From positions 1,426,001 to 1,490,000 of the forward strand of contig CAJFCV020000001.1 of assembly GCA_904066235.2 (NCBI GenBank): DNA of 64,000 bases, read 5' to 3'. Shown piece by piece: positions 19,999-30,700 of this stretch (position 1 is the first letter of the stretch; each line of letters opens with the position of its first letter). Made by a program: the position numbers and the translations under genes. The notes beneath the pieces are model-generated. The model was not told where the DNA came from. It saw nothing but the letters and a program-made list of their open reading frames with translations, and ran no database searches. Source of the stretch: Bursaphelenchus xylophilus (taxonomy: Eukaryota; Nematoda; Chromadorea; Rhabditida; Aphelenchoididae).

Positions 19999-20085
19999 TT
20001 TTTGACTTTTTTGATTTGAATAAAGAAATCAGAACCGTATTTTAGATGGTATATCATGAATTAAAATACGTTTGAATTGATATTT

Positions 20086-20183
20086 GTTCGACTTTTTAGT
20101 CAAACTTTCCAAAATTTTCTTTTTCAGCCACACTTTTCAGGAGCTGGAATCTCAAGCTAACCTTTAACTTGGGAAATTAATCC
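20086..20183 (-). ncRNA. Spliced-leader RNA gene (paired with 5S copy F)
   Basis: 98 nt on the minus strand, exon 20183 down to 20162. Exon, donor, Sm site and terminal hairpin are intact. One change next to the Sm site (AAAGAAAATTTTGG instead of ACAAGAAAATTTTGG). Confidence 0.9.
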
Positions 20184-20314
20184 GAAGATATAATGAAAGA
20201 GCCAGCTTACCTCAGATCCACCCTTTCCTTTTTGGCTGGGGAGGGGAATTTACACTAATTCTGTGGGGACTCTCCAATAACATGATCTCTAATTTTTCTG
20301 TATTAGTGACGTCA
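20184..20314 (-). promoter_or_regulatory. SL RNA upstream region with CRE-like TGACGTCA
   Basis: Conserved proximal block with a short GGGGA duplication near 20240. TGACGTCA at 20307-20314. A second TGACGTCA lies further out at 20417-20424. Confidence 0.6.
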
Positions 20315-20990
20315 TTATTGACAGAAATTTTAAACAATATCTCGAAAAGTTGCCCCCGGCTGTGGGCTGGCTGGCCAGAATATCCATGATGTATTCCCTC
20401 GCTTTATCAATTTCAATGACGTCATAATTATTTCAAAACTTGAATTGCACTAGTAATTTAGAGATGAATTTCATTTAGATTATCAAATGTTTTTTGAAAT
20501 TTCGAAACAAAATTTGTCCAACGCATCTTTTTGATAAATTCATAAAAATAAAATGCTCCAGGAACAAAGAAAGAAACGATATAAACCACGGGTGTTTATC
20601 AGCCCGATAAACATCAAAAGTTTGAGAATCTTTTGGGCTTCTCGAAAGAATTTTGCAGTTATTTTTGAATTGAAAAATAAATATTTAATAATTATATCCG
20701 TAAATTCTTTATTTTTCAATTCCTCAAAGTGTGACTAATCCCTATTGTCCCATTCTTCTTTGTGAAAAGATTTGCGTTTTAATTTTGGGAGTGACAAATC
20801 GAAAAATTCAATGTTAGAAACGATTGAAATTCATTTTTTTTTGAATTTGAAATTTGTTTGTTCACCTTTTTAATTTCACCAAAGATACGTAATTAGTGGA
20901 GCTAAAAAGTGAGAGATCTTAAATTATCGATAGTTTCCATCCCTTGCAATTCCATCCAGTCCAGATTTTCTTGAAAATTTCAGTTAATAG

Positions 20991-21116
20991 TGACGTCACT
21001 AATACAGAAAAATTAGAGATCATGTTTTTGGAGAGACCACACAGAAATAGCGTAAATTCCCCAGCCAAAAAGGAAAGGGCGGATCAGAGGTAAGCTGGCT
21101 CTTTCATTCTATCTTC
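20991..21116 (+). promoter_or_regulatory. SL RNA upstream region with CRE-like TGACGTCA
   Basis: TGACGTCA at 20991-20998, then the conserved block GCGTAAATTCCCCAGCC and CAGAGGTAAGCTGGCTCTTTC before the SL start at 21117. Confidence 0.6.
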
Positions 21117-21214
21117 GGATTAATTTCCCAAGTTAAAGGTTAGCTTGAGATTCCAGCTCCTGAAAAGTGTGGCTGAACAAGAAAATTTTGGAAAGTTTGA
21201 CTGAAAAGTCGAAC
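21117..21214 (+). ncRNA. Spliced-leader RNA gene (paired with 5S copy G)
   Basis: 98 nt, the cleanest copy: exon 21117-21138, donor GTTAGC, Sm site AAAATTTTGG, terminal stem GTTTGACT/AGTCGAAC with loop GAAA. Exactly 87 nt separate its 3' end from the 5S gene. Confidence 0.92.
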
Positions 21215-21301
21215 AAATATCAATTCCAATGCATTTTAATTCATGATATTCCATCTAAAATACGGTTCTGATTTCTTTATTTAAATCAAAAAAGGCAAAA
21301 A

Positions 21302-21420
21302 TGCGTACGCCACTTGAGATTCCAAGGACGTCTCCGATCCAAGTACTAATCAAGCGCACCGTTGCTTAACTTGCCAGATCGGACGGGATGGCGTGCTTTC
21401 AACGGGCTATGGGCGTACAC
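21302..21420 (-). rRNA. 5S ribosomal RNA (copy G)
   Basis: Full-length 5S gene on the minus strand, forming with copy F a second inverted 5S-SL...SL-5S pair. Confidence 0.97.
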
Positions 21421-22331
21421 ACTCCCTTCCCTTTCCACTTTTGGGTTCAGCCCGCGGAACTTGATAAGATCAGCGAGCATAAGGTTTTACGAGAGGATTC
21501 TTTGCGAGTTGCTTGTAAACATTATTTCCTCGTTCATGAGACCGTCAAATAGTTCTAATCAGTCTTTTTCATTAAAAAAAACTTAATTTATCGACTTTTT
21601 GGAGCCTCAAGTACCTGCAAATTTGATGACATTTTACGAAATTGTGTTTTTTGGGTGCTCATATAATTTGCCATTCTTTTGTAGAGCAAACATCAAACTT
21701 TAGGCCACAAACTCGGTTTCCTACACTTTTCGGATTCACCAATGCGCTGCCCTTTTTGTCTCCTGGAGACAAGCATTCGGTGCTCAGAGTACTTCCCGCG
21801 TGGAAACAGAAAACAACAAGCCTTGTTGACAAAAGTCATGCTTTTACAAGGTTGTGGTTTGTGTTCGAGCTAAAAGGGAGGGTTGCCGTGGTGCACGGCT
21901 CAGATTTCCATGAAACTCGGCACAAACATGGACTAGAATTTTCGAAGGCATACCCGAAATTTTTACCTGGTGTATTTCAAAGGCCATCGAGATTTTTTGG
22001 TTAAAAGTCGGTGAAAAAAGCAATTTCTTTACGACTTACGGTTTGAAAAACGTTGCCGAGTACAATTTCCAATCAAAAATTATGTTTTTATGATTGAAAT
22101 CTGTGAAGATTAACGTAAAACATCCTTTTGTTTGGCCAACTCTCCCCATTTTGAGTACTCTCATTTTTCAAAGAGAGTATACAAAATGAGGAGAGATGGT
22201 CAGACAAAAAATGTTTTTACGTTAATCTTCGCAAATTTCAATCATAAAAATAACATGTCAGGTTGGAAATTGTGCTCGGTAACAGATTGGGATTTTTCAA
22301 CCCCGAAATCACAAGAAAATTCGGGGATTTC

Positions 22332-22819
22332 AGGGGAAACATCCCAAGTGTGACGCTCAAATTTTGATGCAACTTGGCACAAATTTTTAGGATAATATTT
22401 TTTAAAACATACTGCGAGACTCCTAGCTGGCGCTTTGCAGAAACAACTGGAAATTTGTTAGTTGAAATTTGGAAAAAACCTGAAACTTTTTTTTGCGAAT
22501 TTTCTGATGAAAAGCTTCATGCCTATTTCTACCGTAGAGGGTAATGTTTCCACAAAAAATTAATTTTTTTCGCACAAAGCTGGCAAAGATATCACAAAAA
22601 ATTTATTTTTTTCACACAAAACTGGCAAAGATATGGCCAGAAAAGTGGTTTTCTCCCTGACCGCTTTCCGTGTTTCGCGTACTCTCTCGGCCGCAAAGAT
22701 CGTTGAATATTTCGGCTCTCTCTGCAAAGCGCGAGCTAAAACTTTCAGGAATAGGTATGTGGGGTGTGCCAGAAATGTGTGAGAAATTAAAACAAAATTT
22801 GAACGTCGCACTACCCTTC
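22332..22819. mobile_element. GCGACGCTC-type inverted-repeat element (copy 3)
   Basis: Left end ATCCCAAGTGTGACGCTCAA, right end AAATTTGAACGTCGCACTAC. Interior runs in the reverse sense to copy 4: CGCTTTGCAGAAACAACTGG and TTCATGCCTATTTCTACCG. The GCAAAGATAT..CACAAAA segment is duplicated around 22561-22640. Confidence 0.7.
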
Positions 22820-23526
22820 AAAACATAAAAATTTTGATGATTTCTACACAGTGCGCCCTAGAAAATTCTAATCCAACTTTGCGGTAATTTCACCAAAATT
22901 AAACCCTTCTTTTATTTCTATATTTGTTAACATGAAAACAGAGTTTTTTTTTTGGGATTTCGCGAAACTTCGCTATGTAAACGGTTCCGAACAAGTTCGA
23001 CGAAAAATTTCTTTCGAAAGCCCGCGTTCGAAGCGAGGGATTTTATCTTTTTTTTGGGAAAGGTCACAGTCGCCATTGACAACATTTCCGTGACTTTTGG
23101 GGGTTCTGCAGCATAACAATTGAATGCGTTTCGGAAAAAAAGTTTGTCCGGGATTCGGAGTGGCCGTTCGGAGCGGTCATTTATTTTGGGATTTTTTTAA
23201 GGAAAAACTTTTTTATAAAGTCCAAAAATGATGTCATCAAATACTGCTGGGCGTATTTCATCCTCTAAATAAAAATTCTCTCGATTTTTTGAAGGCTTCT
23301 TTTCTGATCTACATGATTTTTTTTGTAATTTTTTCAAAAAAAATTTCTCCAATTCGCCCCTTAAATTCGGAAATTGAACTATTAACAGTAAGTTGCGCTT
23401 CTAACTTGAGAACGTTTTCAATTCTTTGGGTTCCGTTATTTGATAAATCGTCTCGTTCGCAGAGCGAGACTAAATTCATCTCCGACAAAACCCCGATTGA
23501 TCCCTTCAATTGGAAAAGAGCAAAGT

Positions 23527-23645
23527 GTGTACGCCCATAGCCCGTTGAAAGCACGCCATCCCGTCCGATCTGGCAAGTTAAGCAACGGTGCGCTTGATTA
23601 GTACTTGGATCGGAGACGTCCTTGGAATCTCAAGTGGCGTACGCA
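23527..23645 (+). rRNA. 5S ribosomal RNA (copy H)
   Basis: Full-length 5S gene. The downstream flank (TTTTTTGGTTTGAATATATAG) diverges and has no SL RNA, like copy C. Together with copy C it shows that 5S coding regions stay identical while flanks drift. Confidence 0.97.
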
Positions 23646-24298
23646 TTTTTCATTTTTTTGGTTTGAATATATAGATAGATCTTTAGATCAGAATCGTATT
23701 TTACATGGTATTGTAGGAAAAAATTGAATTGAAATACATTTTTTTCTACTTTTTTGTTTCAATAAGAACTGAAATCAAGATTTTTTTGCCATTGTAGACT
23801 TTTTTAGTGACATTTTATTTGTAAAATACGCTTCACAAAAAAATGCTATCCCATTTTGAGCAAAAGTATTCATTTTTTTCATCCCCCAAAATTATTTTTC
23901 TAATCACAATCTTTTTAAAAAGTATTTTTATTGCAAAAAACACTGAGCTTGCAATGTTTTGAAACTACAGAGCGTTTGTGGCGTACTTAACATAAAATTA
24001 TTTTCACTTTCCCTTCAAAATCAAATATTCAAAGCTCCGCGAAAACCGTGTGCAACTTCATTGGACGTGCACTTTTTTATATCGGCTGATATCGCTATAT
24101 TTATTTTTTTCGCGTCTTTTTTATAAACCCGGAGTGCACTCTTCCCTATTCTCGCGATGTTTGGCATTCCGCAACAGCAGAGAAAAAATTAATTCCGTTT
24201 GGAAAAACGGAAATTCTCTGCATATTTTTATTTAGTTTTCTTTAGGTTTAGAGCTCTCTTAGTGACGCGTAGTAACTTAATATTGCCGTTTGGATCTC

Positions 24299-26755
24299 AT
24301 GGCGGTAAGTTTTTCGATTTTTTTATTTTTTTATTTAGAATCGAAAAAGCTCAAAAAACGGGTAAAATATTTTTTTTCGTATTTTCGGCTAAGAATGGAC
24401 GGGATTTTCCAAGATCTTTATGGTAAAATACGGGACAATCCTTCGAAAATTTATTTTTGCAAACAAAAAAAATCTAGAAAATTTACTGGGGAAGTGCTCC
24501 AAGTGCGACGCTCAGATTTTCTTTAAAATTTTCACACACTTTGAGCATAGGCCACATATAAATTCCTGAAAATTTTAGCTCGCGCTTTGCAGGGGCAGCC
24601 GAGATATTGAACGACCTTTCCGGCCGAGAGAGTACGCGAAACGCGGAGAGCGGTCAGAAAAAACACTTTTTGGCCATAACTTCGCTAGTTTTGTGCGGAA
24701 AAAATTGATTTTTTGAGGAAACATTACTCTCCACAGTAGAAATAGCCATGAAACTTTTCATGACAAAATTCGGAAAAAAGTGTTACATTTTTGCCAACTC
24801 TCGAACTAAAAATCTCGATCATTTCTGCAAAGCGCGAGCTAGTAATCTCGTATATTTCTTAAAAAATATTATTCTAAATTTATGCAAAGTTTTGATCAAA
24901 ATCTGAGCGTCGCAATTGGAGCACTTCCTCTGTAAATTTTCTCGATTTTTTGCTTGGAAAAATAAATTTTCGAAGAATTGGCCCGTATTTTACCCTAAAG
25001 ATTTTGAAAAAATCCCTCAATTTACAATCTCAATAGCCTTTCTGAGACTCAAAATGCATCTCAAAAGGCAATTGAATTTCTCATTTTGCCCCAACCACCC
25101 AAAAAACCCCAAATTTTCAGACCGACAACGATCGGCCGTTGCTATTCACACTCAACGGAAGGCTTTATGATGTCCGAAAGTTCGCCGACAAACACCCTGG
25201 CGGCAAGAAAATCCTCGAAAAGACCTCCGGCGGAGATGTTTCCGAGTTCATGAGCGGTCAACAGCGAGTCATGGGGGTGAAACATGTCCACTCACAGGCC
25301 GCCTATGACATTTTGGAGCGATACGCTGTAAATCACAGTATCGAGGTGAGATTTTTATTTCATTTTTTGGGTTTTGAGATCAGAATTAGCGAGTTCGAAG
25401 ACGATTTTTTTGACAGGGTTTTGCAAAATTAAATCTCGCGCTCGTATTTTACCTTATTTTAGGTATAAAAAGGAGATTCTTTGGAAATTTTGACCGTATT
25501 TTAGCGATTTTTAATAAATTTTTGTTGTAGTTTAGCGATTTTCAATAAAATTTTATCGTATTTTAGCCTTTTTTCACAACTCATTTTTCAAAAAAAAAAA
25601 AAAAAAAAATTTTTTTTAATCTCAACTTTCCAGAAAGACAAGTTGATCGACGAGAACACCCCGGTTTTACTCAAAGTCGGCCATCTTGGCGATAAATACT
25701 GGAATTGGATCCATCAGCCCTACGAAGGCAGCCTAAGGCTGTTTGAATCGAATTTCTTGGAAATGTTAACCCGAACCGCTTGGTGGGTGGTGCCCTTAGT
25801 TTGGATGCCCGTTGTTTTGGGATTTGGCGCGTTTGGCTTGTCAGCTTTGGTCGCCCAATACGGTAGGTTACTGCATTTTTTAGAAAAACAAAAAATTTTT
25901 TTTGGAATTCGCACCGTGCAAACTTTGTTTTTTGGAAACCGCACAGTGCAAATTTTAGTTTTTTTGGAAGTCGCACAGTGCAAATTTTATTTTTTGGAAA
26001 CCACACAGTGCAGAGGTAACTTTTTTTGAAAACCGCACGATGCAAAATTTATTTTTTGAAAACCGCACCGTGCAAAAAAAATTTTTTTTGGAAGTCGCAC
26101 AGTGCAAAGATAATTTCTTGGAAGTCGCACGGTGCAAATTTTATTTTTTGAAAATCGCACCGTGCAAATTTTCAAAAAAATCTGCACTGTGCAATTTCCC
26201 ACAAACTTTTCGCACTGTGCAAAAAAATCGCAAATTGCAAAACCCATTGCATTATAACTCTATTTTTTAGGACTGTTAAAAGGCGCCCTTCTCGCTGGCC
26301 TCCTCTTTATCCTTGGTACTTTGGCCTGGACATTGCTCGAATATTTTTTGCATCGTTTCGTTTTTCATTGGAAGCCGGATCCAGACTCGTACAATCAAAT
26401 CCTACTCCATTTTCTCGCTCACGGCCTGCATCACAAGACCCCGATGGACGGGGATCGGCTGGTTTTCCCGCCGGTACCGGCGCTCATGATCGTCGCCGTC
26501 TTCTACGCATTTTACGTAAATCTGCTCCCATTCGACATTTTCTGCTGCTTCGCGAGCGGAAAACTGTTTGGCTATGTTGTTTATGACCTGTGCCACTACT
26601 ACTTGCATCATGGATCACCCACGCCGCGCAGCGACATGCATTTCCGCAAGGTCTACCATCACAACCACCACTTCAAAGATTTTGATGCCGGCTATGGAAT
26701 TTCGACAATGTTGTGGGATGTGGTCTTCGACACAGTTGGTACAGGACCTCTCTGA
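24299..26755 (+). CDS. fath-1: Fatty acid 2-hydroxylase (cytochrome b5 + sterol-desaturase-type hydroxylase)
   Basis: Four exons: 24299-24304 (ATG GCG only), 25121-25345, 25634-25862 and 26271-26755 (stop TGA), giving 314 residues, close to FA2H of other animals. Residues about 9-75 form a cytochrome b5 domain with heme ligands His27 (HPGG) and His59 (HS). Two hydrophobic blocks follow, then the diiron hydroxylase motifs His181..His186 (HRFVFH), His204-His208 (HGLHH), His262-His267 (HYYLHH) and His283-His287 (HHNHH). The enzyme makes 2-hydroxy fatty acids for sphingolipids in the ER membrane. The first exon is placed because it supplies ATG and a GTAAGT donor in the right phase, but it is only two codons. 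Intron 1 holds a GCGACGCTC-type element; intron 3 is filled by the CACNGTGC array. Poly(A) signal 27217-27222. Confidence 0.93.
24487..24932. mobile_element. GCGACGCTC-type inverted-repeat element (copy 4, intact)
   Basis: 446 bp in intron 1 of the fatty acid hydroxylase gene. Left end GGGGAAGTGCTCCAAGTGCG, right end CGCAATTGGAGCACTTCCTC, about 45 bp of inverted repeat. Interior contains CTCGCGCTTTGCAGGGGCAG, ACGCGGAGAGCGGTCAG and CTCTCCACAGTAGAAATAGC. The best-preserved copy in the window. Confidence 0.82.
25909..26228. repeat. Intronic array of GCACNGTGC words
   Basis: Eleven copies of CGCACNGTGCAAA-type words in about 320 bp of the third intron, spaced roughly 20-36 bp with spacers such as TTTTTTGGAAAC and TTTTTGGAAGT. 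The middle base varies (A, C, G or T) while the palindromic arms stay intact, so the palindrome seems to be what is preserved. The last two copies have different spacers. Confidence 0.85.
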
Positions 26756-27709
26756 GGTCACAACACCATTCACTCGATCATCCCCCACCTTTCCCAAGTT
26801 TTACGTCAGGTTTTCCAGAAAGATATACCTATTTACCCAAAGCATAATGTCAAGTGGTATATCCCAAGGCAAAACCGCTTCTTGCTTAAATTTTTACCTT
26901 ACTTAGTTCCTTTACTCTCCAATCTTTCATATCTTTCCGATTTCTCATCGCATTTCCAACGTTTTTCACGCATTTTCCGACCTTATCTTAGCCCATCTTT
27001 GATTTCCAAATAGCTAATCTTTTTGCCTATCCCTCGCTCAATTCAAACCCACCACAAACTTATCAAACGCATTCCTTCGTCTTACTTGCTCGGCATTGTC
27101 TAAATATTCGTTTCGAAAGTGATACCCATTCCCATCTAGTGTAATATCGAATTTATGAAAACCCCAAGCCAGTCCTCAGAAATCAACAGTAGACAGTTAT
27201 AAAAGTACGAAAATTGAATAAAGTATGTCTTAAAAGCGTTGGTGCATTCTTTGGAGATGAAATCGTCCTTGTTATACCTAAAAATCAAGAAAATTTTATA
27301 AAATTTTACATTGTGATGGTCGCAATGAGAGTAAGTTGATGAAAACGTTGAATTCTGGCCAGAACATACCTAAAATACGGAGCAAATTGTCTTCCGCGGC
27401 TCTGTTGGCGCCATTTTGGTATTCAAAGAGGCGAAATGCAAAATTCCAGAAAATCCGTCATGATGACCGCCGTAGATTGGCTAAAATACGGTATAATTTG
27501 AACTATTTGCATTTATTAGGGTCTATTTGTCATGACAATCTCCAAATCTACTAAATAATTTCCTCAAATGGGTCGAAACGACAAGAAAAAATAAGTCGCT
27601 ATGACGCAGTTTCTGGACGTCCGAAAAATTTTTGCGAAAAATAAAATTTCGAGGGAAGTTTCAGAGTTGTTGGCTTCGAATCGTGTAGAGGACAAAAGCC
27701 AACAGTTAG
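26756..27709. other. 3' UTR of the hydroxylase gene and upstream region of Nup107
   Basis: The 3' UTR runs to about 27240 (poly(A) signal 27217-27222). Upstream of Nup107 there are two TAAAATACGG words and a TTGGCGCC word (27407-27414). An ATG at 27601 opens a frame that ends at 27771 and does not join the Nup107 exons. Confidence 0.5.
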
Positions 27710-30700
27710 ATGGACATATCCCAGACAGATATTCCAGCCCATTTCCTAGAAGACGAGGATGCAGTTATTAGAGGTAAAGTTATATATTGTTTCCGTTATT
27801 TTCTTGGTTTAGTGTCCACTGCCGTCTTCGAGGACTTTCATCAGAGCTTCAGCAATGGAGAATACACCCTCATGCACATGCTGAACGAGTGTCGAGGGGT
27901 AAGGAAGTGGATTTAATGGGATATTGCACTTGGTCTTGTTGATGGGGAAATAATGTTGAGAAAAGGGGGAATTTTGATTTTTATGGGTGGAGAAGGTTGT
28001 CAATTTGCTTTTGGGTTCTTGCAAGTCGTTCATGAAAATTTTCCATTGATTAGACTACTTATTCGAAGAATTTTGGCGTCGACTTTCTTTGACGGCTACG
28101 GCAATATACTTTTGGCTATAACGTTTGCCACAGTTGATCTTAACAGGTGAAACTTCGGATATAGCTAGACGGAGGCATTATGTAGATACTCAAATAACAA
28201 AATCTGACTTTCCATCCATATTCTTTACAATTCACCTTATTTTATAGTGACGTCCTTTCTGATCTCTAAATTTTTATAATTTTCTTTGTAAATTGACTTG
28301 AAACTCATGGGAAATCGCTGAAAATTCTGTGGTCTAATAGTAACGCCAAAATTTCAGACGTTGGAAAGTGGTGTCTCAGCTCTGCGACAGATTGCCAATG
28401 GAATTCGCCACAAAAACGCTCAACTCACAAGAACAGCGAATGTTCTTGCCTTTGAACATGATCTCTTCAAACTTCTCTGCGATTCGGATGATTTGGACAA
28501 GCAGATCGAAGCTTCGCCCTATGTAAGCTACTTTTTTATCCTTTTTTGCTTTGTTTTTAGGTCACCTAAAGTAATATAAAAAAATATTATTGTAGCTGCC
28601 CAGCCATCTTCATAAGATTCTCAAAGACGACAAGGAATTTAGACAGATCTACAGTCTAATTAAATGGTGTGAGTATCGGAGTAGCGATTGTCCCAAAGGA
28701 TTTACATCAATTTTGGGGAGATCAGTTGATGTTAACCTTGAAAAAATCAGGTATGTTTTTTGAATTCTTTGTTTTCTTTGAAGTTTAGGTACTGCTGATG
28801 TCGAATGAAGTCAATTTTCTTGGGTTTGAGTTGTAAAATCGAGAATTTCGACGATTTTTGTCAGTTTCAGCCTAAAATAAGGTAATTTAGAGCGGATTTG
28901 CGGAGTTGGACGGCAACAAAAGATCTGGATCTCATCTTCTCGGATAAGAATCCACTGAGAGGCCAGTTTGAACAGAGCGCCGTCTTATTATACCAACTGA
29001 TGATTGGATTTATCCGCGCCGGAAGGGTCTCATTAGCTGTTGAAGAAGCCGAAAAAGCCGGTTGCCACAATATTGCCGCCCTCCTGGACACTCGATCTGT
29101 CCTTTACGAGCTGGAACTGTCCACCGAGGATGGTGATCATCAAGATTTTGGGTTTGTGGAGGTCCGAAAGGCCATGAAATTGGCCGCGCAAGGACTGTTG
29201 TCCAATACGGAGAGTTCAACACGCGAAGAACAACGACTTTTCTGGGCAATCTTGGCCATGGATCAACGCGAGCTCTTGAGTCGAGCGAACAATCAAGAGG
29301 ACCGCCTTTGGGTCTTGTTGAATTGCGCGTTGGAGAAGATTTTCGAAGACAAAACTGACAACGAATTCTCGGTTGGACTCAAAAAACATCAAGGAAATGT
29401 GTTGAACAATGTTAGAGAGATCTTTGAGGCCCTGATTGGGGATGATGAAGAAACTGGAGCGTAAGTTTTTGAGATTTTTTGGAGCTTTTTCGGATTTTAG
29501 GAGCTGATGTCAAGTGTAATATAAATATTTCGACAAAAGATGGAAGAATGTTGTGGAAATGGCAGATAGAGAAGGTTTATGAAATATATAGAAATTTTAG
29601 AATGAAGAACTTGTTTTCTGGCCAGAAATTATATTGTTTTAGACATCAGAATGCGCAATTTTGAGAATCGAAAATTTACTTCAGAAATTATTGAAATTAA
29701 AGCTTTTTTGGGTTATTATGCAGAAAATTGACTAAGTTGAGTTTCTAAACCTTCAAATTTCAGTGAAACCGACGTGGAATTCAAAATAATCGCTTATGTT
29801 GCACTTGAAGACCCCGAAAAACTCAGCGCCGTCCTCCGCCAAGAACTGGTCAAGGATTTGGAAATGCACACCGCCCGATTCTACGCGCACTTGGCGCTCC
29901 TCATGTTGGCGAAGGGAAAACCGCTGGATGAGGACGTTGTGGACACGGTCTTGATCAAATTTGTCGACGTACTTTCCCAGCTGGGCCTCATCAAATTATG
30001 CCCGTTTTATCTTGGTTATTGCACACGGAAATTGGCGGAAGACAGGTTGTTGAAGTTGCTCAGGACTATTCAGAATGATGAGGAGAGAGAGTCGGTTCTG
30101 GCACATGCAGAACAATATCAATTCAGGTAAAATTTTGGCGATTTTAAAGGATTTTTGCGATTTTTTTGAATTTTTGAACGGTTTGATAGTCTAAAATAAT
30201 ATAGAATTATGTTTTTGGGGTCGATTTTTGTTCTAGAGTTTGTTTGGGGTTCAATTTTGGCATAAAAATTAAGTTTCCTCCGAGAGGATCGAACCTGCGC
30301 CGATTTGAGTGATAGCCCAAAACACTACCACTAGACTATTTCGACACATGGGCCCAAAATCCCGTAAAATCTTCGGAAATAGGCGAAAACATAAAAATTG
30401 TGTGTAAAATGATTTTGTAAACTATGTTTACCTCATTTCAGCCCATCAGCCCTCTGCACGGCCATCTACGGCCAAGCAAAACAAGCTCTTCGCTCGGCCG
30501 AGGGCTCTCACCTAGATCAAGCACTGCTCGAAGCCAGCCGAGCCTGGAACTGGCTGGGACTGTGTGGCGAACTGGCAATAGAGGCATTGTTGGAAGCCAA
30601 CTTTTTGTATCGAAAAATGTTCGTCCATAACCGACGAGCCGCCGCCTTTGATTTGTTCCAAGCAGTGCCTCCGGAATTGGCTGAACTGGCCCAGAAATAT

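Larger units (their letters stand above)
19338..24298. other. Intergenic region with 5S/SL genes and repeats
   Basis: After the Sp-family 3' UTR come 5S copies F, G and H, two SL RNA genes and one GCGACGCTC-type element (22332-22819). The stretches 20320-20930, 21600-22330 and 22830-23520 show no coding exon, RNA gene or clear repeat beyond short degenerate pieces. Confidence 0.5.

Noticed and set aside
25909..26228. Regularly spaced repeat considered as a CRISPR array
   Set aside because: Repeat unit is about 12 bp, spacers are low-complexity and related to each other, and it lies in an intron of a eukaryotic gene.
25671..26247. Several minus-strand frames rich in CTVRFPKN-type repeats
   Set aside because: They are translations of the intronic CACNGTGC array and of the antisense of a hydroxylase exon; no start context or motif.
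27601..27771. Upstream ATG at 27601 as the Nup107 start
   Set aside because: Its frame ends at a stop at 27769-27771 just before the exon 1 donor and does not lead into exon 2; the frame that splices correctly has TAG directly before the ATG at 27710.
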